DNA of 64,000 nucleotides, from NCBI RefSeq assembly GCF_030269545.1, contig NZ_BSTN01000004.1, forward strand, positions 248,001 to 312,000. The letters run 5' to 3'. Below the pieces are notes generated by a model that saw nothing but the letters and a program-made list of their open reading frames with translations, searched no databases and was not told the origin of the DNA. This document shows positions 9,833 through 17,448 of this stretch, one piece after another. Each line of letters starts with the position of its first letter. Positions within the stretch are counted from its first letter, which is position 1. The stretch is from Actinomadura sp. NBRC 104425. GTDB lineage: Bacteria; Actinomycetota; Actinomycetes; Streptosporangiales; Streptosporangiaceae. A program made the translations under genes and the position numbers.

Positions 9833-10837
9833 GTGACCGCGCCGACGACGACCGGCTCCCTGCCTCGGGGCAGGCAGGGAGCCGAGCCGCAGCGCCTGCT
9901 GACGACACTGCTGGGCGACTACTGGTTCTGGCGGCAGGAGCACATCCCGTCGGCGGCGCTGGTCCGGCTGCTCGCCGAGTTCGACATCACCGAGGCCGGC
10001 GCCCGCGCGGCCCTGCGCCGGGTCGCCTCGCGGGGGCTGCTGACCAGCTCCCGCGTCGGCCGCACCACCGCCTACGGGCTGCCGCCCCGCGCCCACGACG
10101 TGATCGTGGCGCACATGCTGCGGCTGCTGACGTTCGGCGCGGCCACGCCGTCGTGGGACGGCCGGTGGACCGTGGTGATGTTCTCGGTGCCCGAGGACCG
10201 GCGCGACACCCGGCGGGCCCTGCGCGACGGGCTGCGCCTGATGCACTTCGGCATGCTGTTCGACGCCGTCTGGGTCAGCCCGCACGACCGGACCGCCGAC
10301 GTCGCCGCGCTCGTGCGCAGGCTCGGGGTGCGCGGGGTCACCGTGTTCCGGGCCGACGAGGTCGCCGACGAGGGCTTCGACCGGGTGCTGGAGCGCGCCT
10401 TCGACGTCAGCGCCCTGCGGGACCGGTACCTGCGGTTCATCCGCAGATACCGCAAGGAGGCCGGCCGCGTCACCCGGCCCGGCACCTCGCCCGCGGACGC
10501 CCTGCGGCTGCGCACGGCGGTCATGACGGACTGGCGCGCGTTCCCCACCCTCGACCCCGACCTGCCCGCCGAACTGCTGCCGCCCGACTGGCCGCGCGCC
10601 GAGGCCAGGCGGCTGTGCGTGCTCATCTACGACTCGCTGGGCGAACTCGCCGAGCAGCGGTTCCGGGAGATCCTGGCCGGTCACGCCCCCGAGCTCGCGG
10701 ATCTGGCCTCGCACCACACGTTCGCCCAGGCGTCCACGCTGCGCGCCGGGCACGAGCGGCGCTGGAGCGAGTTCGACGAGACCACCGACCGGGACCGTTT
10801 GAGCGTGCTCGCCCATCCCCCCGACACGCCGACGTGA
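9833..10837 (+). CDS. PaaX-family transcriptional regulator
   Basis: A 334-aa regulator related to the phenylacetyl-CoA repressor PaaX. The N-terminal winged helix reads LLTTLLGDYWFW and then LLAEFDITEAGARAALRRV. The central domain has WDGRWTVVMFSVPEDRRDTR, and the C-terminal part has DWRAFPTLDPDLPAELLPPDW, all typical of the family. The frame is open from 9767, but AGGGG at 9822-9826 fits GTG 9833. No phenylacetate genes are nearby; neighbours are a truncated permease and a CoA-transferase, so the target is unknown. A second PaaX-like gene sits at 53275-54141. Confidence 0.88.
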   Translation: MTAPTTTGSLPRGRQGAEPQRLLTTLLGDYWFWRQEHIPSAALVRLLAEFDITEAGARAALRRVASRGLLTSSRVGRTTAYGLPPRAHDVIVAHMLRLLTFGAATPSWDGRWTVVMFSVPEDRRDTRRALRDGLRLMHFGMLFDAVWVSPHDRTADVAALVRRLGVRGVTVFRADEVADEGFDRVLERAFDVSALRDRYLRFIRRYRKEAGRVTRPGTSPADALRLRTAVMTDWRAFPTLDPDLPAELLPPDWPRAEARRLCVLIYDSLGELAEQRFREILAGHAPELADLASHHTFAQASTLRAGHERRWSEFDETTDRDRLSVLAHPPDTPT

Positions 10838-10838
10838 A

Positions 10839-10854
10839 CGGCCGCCCCCGGCCG
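10839..10854. terminator. Small hairpin between convergent genes
   Basis: CGGCCG-CCCC-CGGCCG immediately after the PaaX-like stop, in the 55-base gap between two convergent genes. It could end transcription from either side. The stem is only 6 bp and there is no T-tract. Confidence 0.35.
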
Positions 10855-10892
10855 CGGCTGCGCGCCGGGACCGCACCGGCGGGGCCCTTCCC

Positions 10893-12116
10893 TCAAATCG
10901 TTCCGGCGGCGGCCAGGGCCTCGATCTCCTCGGCGGCCAGGCCGAGGGCGCCGTAGACCTCGGCGTTGTGCTCCCCGAGGGACGGGCCGACCGAGCGCAC
11001 CGCGCCGGGTGTGTCGGAGAGCTTGGGGAAGACGCCCTGCATCGGGAAGTCGCCGAACTCCGGGTGCGCCATCCTGATGATCGCCTCGCGGGCCTTGAAG
11101 TGCGGGTCGGCGAGCATGTCCCGGGCCCGGTAGGTCAGCCCCGCCGGGATGCCGTTGTCGTGGAGCAGCTCCAGCAGCGCCGACGACTCCTGCTCCGCTG
11201 TCCAGGCGGCGATGAGGTCGTCCAGTTCGGCGGCGTTGGCGCCGCGGGCGCCGTGCGTGGCGAAGCGCTCGTCGTCGGCGAGTTCCGGACGGCCCATGAG
11301 GGCGGCGAGCCGGCGCCAGACCGTGTCGCGGTTCGCGGCGATGAGGACGGGGCCGTCCTTGGTCGGGTACACGTTGCTGGGCGCGACGTTCGGCAGCACC
11401 GAGCCGGTGCGCTCCCGCTGGTAGCCGGCGATCTCCCATTCCGGGATCAGCGACTCCATCATCGCCAGCACCGCCTCGTACAGCGCGGAGTCGACGATCT
11501 GCCCGCGTCCGGTGCGCTGCCGGGCGTGCAGGGCGACGAGGGTGCCGAGCGCGGCGAACGTCCCGGCGAGCTCGTCGCCGAGGGAGATCCCGGCGCGCGA
11601 CGGCGGCCGGTCCGGGTCGCCGGTGACGTACCGGATGCCGCCCATCGCCTCGCCGATCGAGCCGAACCCGGCCCGGGGGGCGTAGGGGCCGTCCTGCCCG
11701 TACCCGGTGACCCGCGTGATGATCAGCCGCGGATTGTCGGCGTGCAGGACCTCGGGCGCCAGGCCCCAGCGCTCCAGGGTGCCGGGGCGGAAGTTCTCCA
11801 CCAGGACGTCGGCGCCCGCGATGAGGCGCCGCGCCAGCGCCTGCCCCTCGGGGGTGCGCAGGTTGAGCGTGACCGACTTCTTGTTGCGGGCGAGGATCGG
11901 CCACCACAGCGACAGCCCGTGCGGCTTCTCCCGGCCCCACTCGCGCATCGGGTCGCCGGTGCCCGGCGGCTCCACCTTGACGACCTCGGCGCCGAAGTCG
12001 CCGAGCAGCTGCCCGCAGAACGGCCCGGCCAGCAGCTGCCCCATCTCCACGACCCGCAGGTCGCCGAGGGGACCGGAGGGCGCCCCGCCGGGGCGGGGGG
12101 ACGCGTCGTCGCTCAT
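10893..12116 (-). CDS. CaiB/BaiF family (class III) CoA-transferase
   Basis: A 407-aa family III CoA-transferase that moves CoA between organic acids. Landmarks are the N-terminal VVEMGQLLAGPFCGQLLGDF, the CoA-binding RNKKSVTLNLRTPEG, VLVENFRPGTLERWGL, and the expected catalytic aspartate D181 in GISLGDELAG. The ATG at 12116 overlaps the GntR stop (ATGA), so the regulator gene leads this two-gene operon. The divergent HMG-CoA-lyase-like gene suggests joint breakdown of a branched or hydroxy dicarboxylic acid: CoA activation followed by retro-aldol cleavage. The substrate is inferred only in outline. Confidence 0.93.
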   Translation of the reverse strand: MSDDASPRPGGAPSGPLGDLRVVEMGQLLAGPFCGQLLGDFGAEVVKVEPPGTGDPMREWGREKPHGLSLWWPILARNKKSVTLNLRTPEGQALARRLIAGADVLVENFRPGTLERWGLAPEVLHADNPRLIITRVTGYGQDGPYAPRAGFGSIGEAMGGIRYVTGDPDRPPSRAGISLGDELAGTFAALGTLVALHARQRTGRGQIVDSALYEAVLAMMESLIPEWEIAGYQRERTGSVLPNVAPSNVYPTKDGPVLIAANRDTVWRRLAALMGRPELADDERFATHGARGANAAELDDLIAAWTAEQESSALLELLHDNGIPAGLTYRARDMLADPHFKAREAIIRMAHPEFGDFPMQGVFPKLSDTPGAVRSVGPSLGEHNAEVYGALGLAAEEIEALAAAGTI

Positions 12117-12757
12117 GGCTCCTCGCTTTCGTCCGCGGTGAGCTCGGCCGCCGCCGCGCGGATGTGCGACCGCATCACCGACTCGGCCCACGCGGGGTCG
12201 CCCGCGGCGATGGCGGCGACCAGCTCCCGGTGGTGGTTCATGCTCCGGGCCAGCGCGTCCGCGCCGTACCGGCGGAACGTGCCGATGATCAGCGGCGCGT
12301 GCATGACCGAGGTCAGCATCGCCGGCAGCCGCCGGTTGCCGGACGCCTCGATCAGCGCGGCGTGGAAGCGGGAGTTGAGCCGCGCGACCTCGGCCAGGTC
12401 GCCGTCCGCCGCCGCCCGCTCCGTCGCCGCGCACAGGCGGCGCAGGTCGGCCAGGACGGTCTCGCCGGGCCGGCGGCGGGCGGCGCGCGCCGCCGCGTAC
12501 GGCTCCAGCAGGGAGCGCAGCTCGAAGATCTCCTCCAGGTCCGCGCGGGTCCACCGGACCACGCGGGCGCCGCGGTGGGGGAGGACCTCCACCAGGCCGT
12601 CCGACCCGAGCCGCTGCAGCGCCTCCCGCACGGGGGTGCGCGACAGGCCCAGCGACTCGGCCAGCTCCGCCTCGCCGAGCCTGCTGCCGGCCGCGGCCTC
12701 CCCCGAAAGGATCATCTGGCGGACCGCCTCGTAGGCGGTGTCGGCGGCGCGGGGCAT
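12113..12757 (-). CDS. GntR-family (FadR-subfamily) transcriptional regulator
   Basis: A 214-aa regulator. The N-terminal winged helix includes ETELAE-like GEAELAESLGLSRTPVREAL and the wing LVEVLPHRGARVV. The C-terminal all-helical FCD domain has LEEIFELRSLLEPYAA, LNSRFHAALIEASGN and HRELVAAIAAGD, with His and Asp residues that bind metal in relatives. AGGAGGG precedes the ATG at 12757. It is co-transcribed with the CoA-transferase and divergent from the lyase gene. Two TTGCATRCAA sites in the intergenic region are its likely operators. Confidence 0.93.
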   Translation of the reverse strand: MPRAADTAYEAVRQMILSGEAAAGSRLGEAELAESLGLSRTPVREALQRLGSDGLVEVLPHRGARVVRWTRADLEEIFELRSLLEPYAAARAARRRPGETVLADLRRLCAATERAAADGDLAEVARLNSRFHAALIEASGNRRLPAMLTSVMHAPLIIGTFRRYGADALARSMNHHRELVAAIAAGDPAWAESVMRSHIRAAAAELTADESEEP

Positions 12758-12772
12758 GAACCCTCCTAGCGG

Positions 12773-12836
12773 TATTGCATGCAATATAGTCGCGATTACG
12801 CGTACAGCTCCGGCCTGGGGGGCAGATTGCATACAA
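12773..12836. promoter_or_regulatory. Divergent promoter with paired GntR operators
   Basis: TATTGCATGCAATA at 12773-12786 is a perfect 14-bp palindrome, and TTGCATACAA at 12827-12836 repeats its core 52 bp further on. Between and overlapping them are -10-like TATAGT on the plus strand (12785-12790) and TATATT on the minus strand, so the first site overlaps both divergent promoters. This is the layout of an autoregulated FadR-type repressor. The second copy coincides with the proposed lyase start codon. Confidence 0.65.
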
Positions 12837-13717
12837 CGGTCCTGGAAGTAGGCCCGCGTGACGGCCTCCAGAACGAACGGCGCACCCTCTCCCCCGAGGA
12901 CAGGATCGCGTTCATCACCCGCTGCGTGGAGGCCGGGACCCGCCGGATCGAGGCCGTCTCCTTCGTGAACCCGCGGCGCGTCCCGCAGATGGCGGGCGCG
13001 GAGGAGGTCATGGCGGGGGTCCCGCGCCGCGACGGCGTCCGCTACAGCGGGCTCGTCCTCAACCGGCGGGGCCTCGACCGGGCCCTCGCCGCCGGGGTGG
13101 ACGAGGTCAACGTGGTCGTCGCCGCGTCGGACGCGTTCTCCGTCCGCAACCAGGGCCGCACGACCGCGCAGATGCTGGACGCCTGGGACGAGATCGCCGT
13201 GGCCGCCGCCGACGCGGGCGTCCCGGCCGGGATGACGATCGCGACCGCGTTCGGCTGCCCCTTCGAGGGCGAGACGCCGCCCGAGCGCGTCGCGGAGATC
13301 GCGCGCCGCGCGCACGCCGCCGGGGCCTTCGAGATCGCGCTCGCCGACACGATCGGGGTCGGCGTCCCCGCGCAGGTCCGCGACCTGGCCCGCCGGACGC
13401 GGGAGGCGGCCCCCGGCACGCCGCTGCGCTTCCACTTCCACAACACCCGCAACACCGGCTACGCCAACGCGCTCACCGCGCTCGACGAGGGCGCCGCGGC
13501 CCTGGACGCCAGCACCGGCGGCTTCGGCGGCTGCCCGTTCGCCCCGGCCGCCACCGGCAACATCGCGACCGAGGACCTCCTGTACGCCCTGCACCGCAGC
13601 GGCGTCGAGACGGGCATCGACATGGCGGCGGTGGCGGAGACCGGCGCCTGGCTCGGCGGGCTGCTCGGCGTGCGGCCGCCCGCCCTGCTCGGCCGCGCGG
13701 GCCCGTTCCCGCGCTAG
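12827..13717 (+). CDS. HMG-CoA lyase-like (HMGL) retro-aldol lyase
   Basis: A TIM-barrel DRE-family lyase of about 296 aa that cleaves a 3-hydroxy-3-methylglutaryl-CoA-like thioester. Features are VLEVGPRDGLQNE at the N-terminus (metal and catalytic Arg-Asp), AFGCPFEGE, LADTIGVG, metal motif FHFHNTRNTGYAN, and the C-terminal GGFGGCPFAPAATGN with the lid cysteine. The TTG at 12827 is preferred because GGGGGG lies 6 bases upstream and the VLEVGPRDG start then lies at residue 4. ATG 12779 is upstream of the probable transcription start and inside the operator. Divergent from GntR/CoA-transferase, it probably acts in the same acid-degradation route. Confidence 0.88.
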   Translation: MHTTVLEVGPRDGLQNERRTLSPEDRIAFITRCVEAGTRRIEAVSFVNPRRVPQMAGAEEVMAGVPRRDGVRYSGLVLNRRGLDRALAAGVDEVNVVVAASDAFSVRNQGRTTAQMLDAWDEIAVAAADAGVPAGMTIATAFGCPFEGETPPERVAEIARRAHAAGAFEIALADTIGVGVPAQVRDLARRTREAAPGTPLRFHFHNTRNTGYANALTALDEGAAALDASTGGFGGCPFAPAATGNIATEDLLYALHRSGVETGIDMAAVAETGAWLGGLLGVRPPALLGRAGPFPR

Positions 13718-15066
13718 CGGGTGTTCAGGTAGGCGGGATTGGCGACGAGCAGCTTGTCCCGCACGGACGCGCGGACGGCCGCGACCACCTCGTCCATGCG
13801 CCCGTCCAGGGTGCCGTCGCGGATGGCCGCGGCCAGGGCGGCGTCGTCGGCGCAGCCCAGGGCGCGGAGCCGGTCGCGGTGCGCGGCCCGGTGCCCGTCC
13901 GCCAGCAGCAGCTCGCGGCGGGCGATGCGCAGCGCACCCGCCGCCACGCGCGCGTGGAAGCGCAGCCGCTCGTCCGGCTGCTCGGCCGACAGCAGGAACC
14001 CGGCCACGGCGTCGATCAGCGTGTGCGCCGACGGCCGGTCGTGCGGCGCGGGCGCCTGCGCCGATGCGCCGGACGCGTCCAGCGGGTCGGCGACCTTCTC
14101 CGGCTCGGTCAGCCCCAGGGCCAGCAGCAGGTCGTGCTCCTGCTCGCAGACCTTCCGGCCGAGGACCGCGTACTCGACCGACGGATCGGACCCGCTCAGG
14201 AAGCGCTCGGCCTGGAGCCGGCACAGGACCGCCCAGCGGAGCGTGCCGTACACCTCCCACCAGTGCAGCTCCTGCGGCGTGGGCGGGACGCCGCCCGCCG
14301 CCGCGTAGCCGTCCAGCAGGTCCTCGCGGGTGCCGAAGCCGCCGGCCGGCAGCGGCGAGCCGAACCGCCACGCCTTCACGCACAGCCAGCCGAGGTCCTC
14401 GGCGGGGTCGCCGGCGTGGGCGAGCTCCCAGTCCAGGACGCCGCGCACCCCCGACTCGTCGATCATCAGGTTGCCGTTGCGGAAGTCGCCGTGCACCAGC
14501 GAGCGGCGCCCGGATGACGGCGGGCGGTGCTCGGCGAGCCAGCGCAGGGCCAGTTCGACGGCGGGCCGCGGCTCCTCGAACGCCCGGTGGTGCGCGGTGA
14601 GCTCGGCGAGCGGGTCGCCGGACGGCAGGCCGGGGATCCGGTCCGGCGGGATCGTGTGGATCCGGGCGAGGATGCCGCCGAGCTCCCGGGCGAGGCGCGG
14701 CCTGACCCCGGCGAACCGGTCGTCGCGCAGCAGGCGGCGCGGGATGGTCTCGCCGTCCAGCCGCTCCATGACCAGATACGGGGTGCCGAGCAGCGCGTCG
14801 CCGTGCGCGGCGAGGCGGGGGACCGGCACGCCGGCCTCCGCGGCGGCGGCGAGCAGGGCGGCCTCGCGCGCCATGCCGCCGGCGTGCAGGGCGGACGGGC
14901 CGGGAGCGGACGGGGGCTCGCGGCGCAGGATGAGGGCGCGGCCGTCCGCCTCGAACGACCACGTCTCGCGGCTCGCCCCGCCCGACAGGCGGCGCAGGCC
15001 CGTCACCTCGGCGGACAGCACCCCGGCGAGCGCCTCGGCCAGGCCGTTCGCGTCCGCGCCGCTCAT
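13714..15066 (-). CDS. APH-fold kinase fused to a DUF6285 domain (LvaA+LvaB-like)
   Basis: A 450-aa protein. Residues about 20-330 are an aminoglycoside-phosphotransferase-like kinase: glycine-loop RLSGGASRETW, Lys/Arg in LILRRE, YLVMERLDGE, Brenner motif LVHGDFRNGN and metal motif VLDWELAHAGDPAEDLGW. The last 110 residues (from AHTLIDAVAGFLLS to the end) match the DUF6285 type. In Pseudomonas putida levulinate catabolism, LvaA (such a kinase) and LvaB (a small protein, DUF6285 as I recall) are separate and phosphorylate a 4-hydroxyacyl-CoA. Here they appear fused. An ACAD11-like gene lies 2.4 kb away. The stop overlaps the convergent lyase stop by 4 bases. Confidence 0.85.
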   Translation of the reverse strand: MSGADANGLAEALAGVLSAEVTGLRRLSGGASRETWSFEADGRALILRREPPSAPGPSALHAGGMAREAALLAAAAEAGVPVPRLAAHGDALLGTPYLVMERLDGETIPRRLLRDDRFAGVRPRLARELGGILARIHTIPPDRIPGLPSGDPLAELTAHHRAFEEPRPAVELALRWLAEHRPPSSGRRSLVHGDFRNGNLMIDESGVRGVLDWELAHAGDPAEDLGWLCVKAWRFGSPLPAGGFGTREDLLDGYAAAGGVPPTPQELHWWEVYGTLRWAVLCRLQAERFLSGSDPSVEYAVLGRKVCEQEHDLLLALGLTEPEKVADPLDASGASAQAPAPHDRPSAHTLIDAVAGFLLSAEQPDERLRFHARVAAGALRIARRELLLADGHRAAHRDRLRALGCADDAALAAAIRDGTLDGRMDEVVAAVRASVRDKLLVANPAYLNTR

Positions 15067-15179
15067 GCCCGGGCCGCCTGTCGCGCGTCCGCGTGCTTGT
15101 CGGCGGGGCCGGTACCGTCCGGGAGAAAGGCGCGCACGGCGCGGTCTCCCGCGGTGATGGAACGGTCGGTGCGTGCCAA
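15063..15179 (-). CDS. Possible 38-aa leader-like small protein
   Basis: TTG at 15179 preceded by AAGGAG at a 5-base spacing opens a 38-codon frame whose stop overlaps the kinase start (ATGA). The peptide is charged and hydrophilic (it begins MARTDRSITAGDRAVRAFLP) with no domain or membrane segment that I recognise. The good ribosome site and the overlap suggest it is translated and coupled to the kinase gene. It may only serve to load ribosomes. It lies 26 bases after the TetR gene in the same operon. Confidence 0.4.
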   Translation of the reverse strand: MARTDRSITAGDRAVRAFLPDGTGPADKHADARQAARA

Positions 15180-15205
15180 GGCGGCTCCTTCGGGGCTGCG
15201 GGCCC

Positions 15206-15841
15206 TCAGGCCTGGAGGCCGAGGGCGCGGATGGTGAGGGCGTCCAGGGTGTCCAGAAGGCGCTCGGTGTCGGGGGTGTCCTCGCCCTGGACGAACCAGA
15301 GGTACAGGGAGTGGTCCACCATGGCGGCCAGGGCGCGGGCGGCCATCTCGGCGTCGAGCTTTCCGCCGACCAGCCCGGCGCGCTGCCACCGCCGGATCAC
15401 CTCCGCCAGCCGTCCGGTCGCCCCGGCGCGGTGCTTGCGCCGCATCTCCTGGAACTCGACATTGAACGTCGCGACCTGCTCGATGATCGCCATCATCCGC
15501 GCGTTGCGCCGGTACGCCTCGTAGTAGGCCCGGTTGGCGCGGCGGACGCAGGCGGCCGGCGACGGGCCCTCGGACGGGACGAGGGCGTGCTCGGTCATGT
15601 CCTGGAAGAGCCGGTCGGCGACCTCCAGGAACACCGCCTCCTTGGACGGGAAGTACGTGTAGAAGGAGCCGTAGGCGACGGCGGCGCGGCGGGTGATGTG
15701 GGCGACCCGGGTGTCGAGGAACCCGCGCTCCTCGAACACCTCGCGGGCGGCGCGCAGGATGCGCTCCCTCGTCCGGGCGCCCCGCTCGGTCAGCGGTACC
15801 TGCCCGGCCGCCTCCTCGCCCGGTCCGGCCTTGCTGTGCAT
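15206..15841 (-). CDS. TetR-family transcriptional regulator
   Basis: A 211-aa regulator with an N-terminal TetR helix-turn-helix at about residues 20-65 (RERILRAAREVFEERGF, then AVAYGSFYTYFPSKEAVFL) and a divergent C-terminal ligand domain. It heads the leftward unit TetR / small ORF / kinase-DUF6285 and diverges from the VOC/CMD/ACAD operon, with a promoter and a 14-bp near-palindrome in between. It probably controls both units in response to an acyl-CoA. The ligand is unknown. Confidence 0.92.
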   Translation of the reverse strand: MHSKAGPGEEAAGQVPLTERGARTRERILRAAREVFEERGFLDTRVAHITRRAAVAYGSFYTYFPSKEAVFLEVADRLFQDMTEHALVPSEGPSPAACVRRANRAYYEAYRRNARMMAIIEQVATFNVEFQEMRRKHRAGATGRLAEVIRRWQRAGLVGGKLDAEMAARALAAMVDHSLYLWFVQGEDTPDTERLLDTLDALTIRALGLQA

Positions 15842-15877
15842 GCCCCGTGCCCCTCCTCAGCGGCGCCCGTACGGGGG

Positions 15878-15944
15878 TTGACAACCGATGTGTCCAGGTT
15901 CAGGATCCCGAGCATCGGCCAGAGCTGACATGACTGTCAAGTCA
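15878..15944 (+). promoter_or_regulatory. Promoter and candidate TetR operator for the VOC/CMD/ACAD operon
   Basis: A perfect -35 TTGACA (15878-15883) is followed after 17 bases by CAGGAT (15901-15906), an acceptable actinomycete -10. Downstream, TGACT-GTCA-AGTCA at 15931-15944 is a near-palindrome with 5-bp arms, suitable for a TetR dimer, ahead of an AGGAGG sequence at about 15951. Confidence 0.5.
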
Positions 15945-15975
15945 ACTCCGAGGAGGAGCGCGTGCCGGAGCAGCC

Positions 15976-16206
15976 ATGCTGATCAGCGGCGTCCCGATCG
16001 GCGGCATCGGCGGGATGCGCTTCCTCCGCGCCGCCGCACGCGCCGCGGACATCGCCACCGCCGGGAAGGGCATCGCGGCCGGCCGCGAGCAGCCCGGCGG
16101 CCGCAAGGTCCCGCGACGCGCCGAGTCCACCGCGCAACCGCCGCGCCGCGTCGCGGGCGGGCCCCTCACGCGGGAGCTGCGCGCCAGGCACAGGGAGGTC
16201 TCATGA
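15976..16206 (+). CDS. Possible 76-aa small protein of unknown function
   Basis: An open frame starting ATG 15976 with GGAG five bases upstream, ending in an ATGA overlap with the VOC gene. The product is short and basic, with a Gly-rich hydrophobic start (MLISGVPIGGIGGMRFL) and an Arg-rich remainder, and I recognise no family. The overlap supports translation coupling, but the composition also fits a non-coding leader. The stronger AGGAGG at about 15951 points to a GTG at 15962 whose frame closes after six codons. Confidence 0.35.
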   Translation: MLISGVPIGGIGGMRFLRAAARAADIATAGKGIAAGREQPGGRKVPRRAESTAQPPRRVAGGPLTRELRARHREVS

Positions 16207-16823
16207 CGGGCCCGAAGAACACCGAGTTCGAGCTGGGCGGCATCAACCACCTCGCGCTCGTGTCGTCCGACATGAAGCGCACCGTCGACTTCTACAGCGG
16301 CGTGCTGGGCATGCCGCTGATCAAGACCATCGAGCTGCCGGCCGGCATGGGCCAGCACTTCTTCTTCGACTGCGGCGGCGGTGACTGCGTCGCGTTCTTC
16401 TGGTTCCCCGACGCCCCGGACGGCGTGCCCGGCCTGTCCGCGCCCGCGAACCGCCCCGAGCAGGGCAGCCTGGTCAGCGCGGTCGGGTCGATGAACCACG
16501 TCGCCTTCCACGTCCCGCCGGACAAGTTCGAGGAGTACTGGCGGCGGCTGCAGGACAAGGGCGTCACCGTCAGCCCGATCATCAACCACGACGACAGCCC
16601 GCTGGGCATCGCACGCGAGTTCGACGAGGGCGTCTTCGTCCGCTCCTTCTACTTCCAGGACCCGGACGGCATCTTGCTGGAGTTCGCGTGCTGGACGCGC
16701 ACGTTCACCGACGCCGACGTCTCCCACGAACCGAAGACCGCCGCCGACCGCACCGCCCCCAAGGCCGTCCCGGTGCCCGTGCCCGCGGTGAACCCGAAGG
16801 AGCAGCATGCCCCGACTGCGTGA
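16203..16823 (+). CDS. VOC superfamily (glyoxalase/extradiol dioxygenase-like) protein
   Basis: A 206-aa protein with two vicinal-oxygen-chelate halves: GINHLALVSSDMKRTVDFY near the N-terminus and MNHVAFHVPPDKFEEYWRRL centrally, ending in FYFQDPDGILLEFACW. Candidate metal ligands are H in INHLAL, H in MNHVAF and E in LLEFAC, the usual 2-His-1-Glu arrangement. The C-terminal 35 residues are Pro/Ala-rich. Such proteins act as dioxygenases, epimerases or lyases; the exact reaction is not clear. It is first in an operon with a CMD-family protein and an acyl-CoA dehydrogenase, and its 3' end overlaps the next gene by 17 bases. Confidence 0.85.
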   Translation: MTGPKNTEFELGGINHLALVSSDMKRTVDFYSGVLGMPLIKTIELPAGMGQHFFFDCGGGDCVAFFWFPDAPDGVPGLSAPANRPEQGSLVSAVGSMNHVAFHVPPDKFEEYWRRLQDKGVTVSPIINHDDSPLGIAREFDEGVFVRSFYFQDPDGILLEFACWTRTFTDADVSHEPKTAADRTAPKAVPVPVPAVNPKEQHAPTA

Positions 16824-17448
16824 GGTCCCCCGCGCCGAGGTCACCGACGAGCGCATCCTCTTCTTCTACGACCACCTCTTCGGCCCCGACCGCGACCCCG
16901 CCGTCGACCACGGCACCGCCACCGGCTCCCCGGGCGACTGGTGGACGGTCTTCGCCCAGTCGCCCGACGTGTTCCGGCACGCCGTCCGCGGCTTCGCGCT
17001 CTACCGCAACGCCAGCCTCGACCCGGTGCTGCGCGAGCTCGGCCAGTGCCGGGCCGGCTGGGCGCGCGGCAGCCAGTTCGTGTTCTCCCAGCACTGCAAG
17101 CAGATGCGGGCGCTCGGCGTGCCGGAGGAGAAGATCAAGGCGATCCCGCACTGGCAGACCGCCGACTGCTACACGCGGCTGGAACGCGCCGTCCTCGCCT
17201 ACACCGACGGGCTCGTGCTGGACGGCGGCCGCGTCCCCGACGAGGTGTTCGACATCCTCACCGAGCACCTCCCCGACGCGGAGATCCTCCAGCTCACCTA
17301 CATCACCTGCATGTACGACATGCACGCGACGATGGCGAAGGCACTGCGCGTCGAGTTCGACGACCGCCCCGAGCCGGTCGTGGAGGTCCCCGCGCCGGAC
17401 GGCTACGGCAGCCGCGACATCGCCGCCGACCTGACCGGGGAGGCATGA
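16807..17448 (+). CDS. Carboxymuconolactone decarboxylase (CMD/AhpD-like) family protein
   Basis: A 213-aa helical protein of the CMD fold. The core SQFVFSQHCKQMRALGVPEEKI matches the family segment around the active-site Cys/His; here the second cysteine and histidine are arranged as HC rather than the AhpD CxxC, so a peroxidase role is doubtful. Paired with VOC and ACAD genes in one operon, it is more likely a decarboxylase or an accessory in a catabolic route. It overlaps the VOC gene, and its stop overlaps the ACAD start (ATGATG). Confidence 0.82.
   Translation: MPRLREVPRAEVTDERILFFYDHLFGPDRDPAVDHGTATGSPGDWWTVFAQSPDVFRHAVRGFALYRNASLDPVLRELGQCRAGWARGSQFVFSQHCKQMRALGVPEEKIKAIPHWQTADCYTRLERAVLAYTDGLVLDGGRVPDEVFDILTEHLPDAEILQLTYITCMYDMHATMAKALRVEFDDRPEPVVEVPAPDGYGSRDIAADLTGEA

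Noticed and set aside
12779-12826. ATG 12779 as start of the HMG-CoA lyase
   Set aside because: It lies inside the GntR palindrome and upstream of the -10 TATAGT at 12785, has no ribosome site, and the 16 extra residues are unlike the family.
13042-13455. A minus-strand frame opposite the lyase
   Set aside because: Shadow of the lyase gene; Arg/Ser/Ala-rich with no motif.
15888-16202. N-terminal extension of the VOC gene
   Set aside because: The frame is open upstream but Arg/His-rich shadow sequence; the ATG at 16203 fits the family start.
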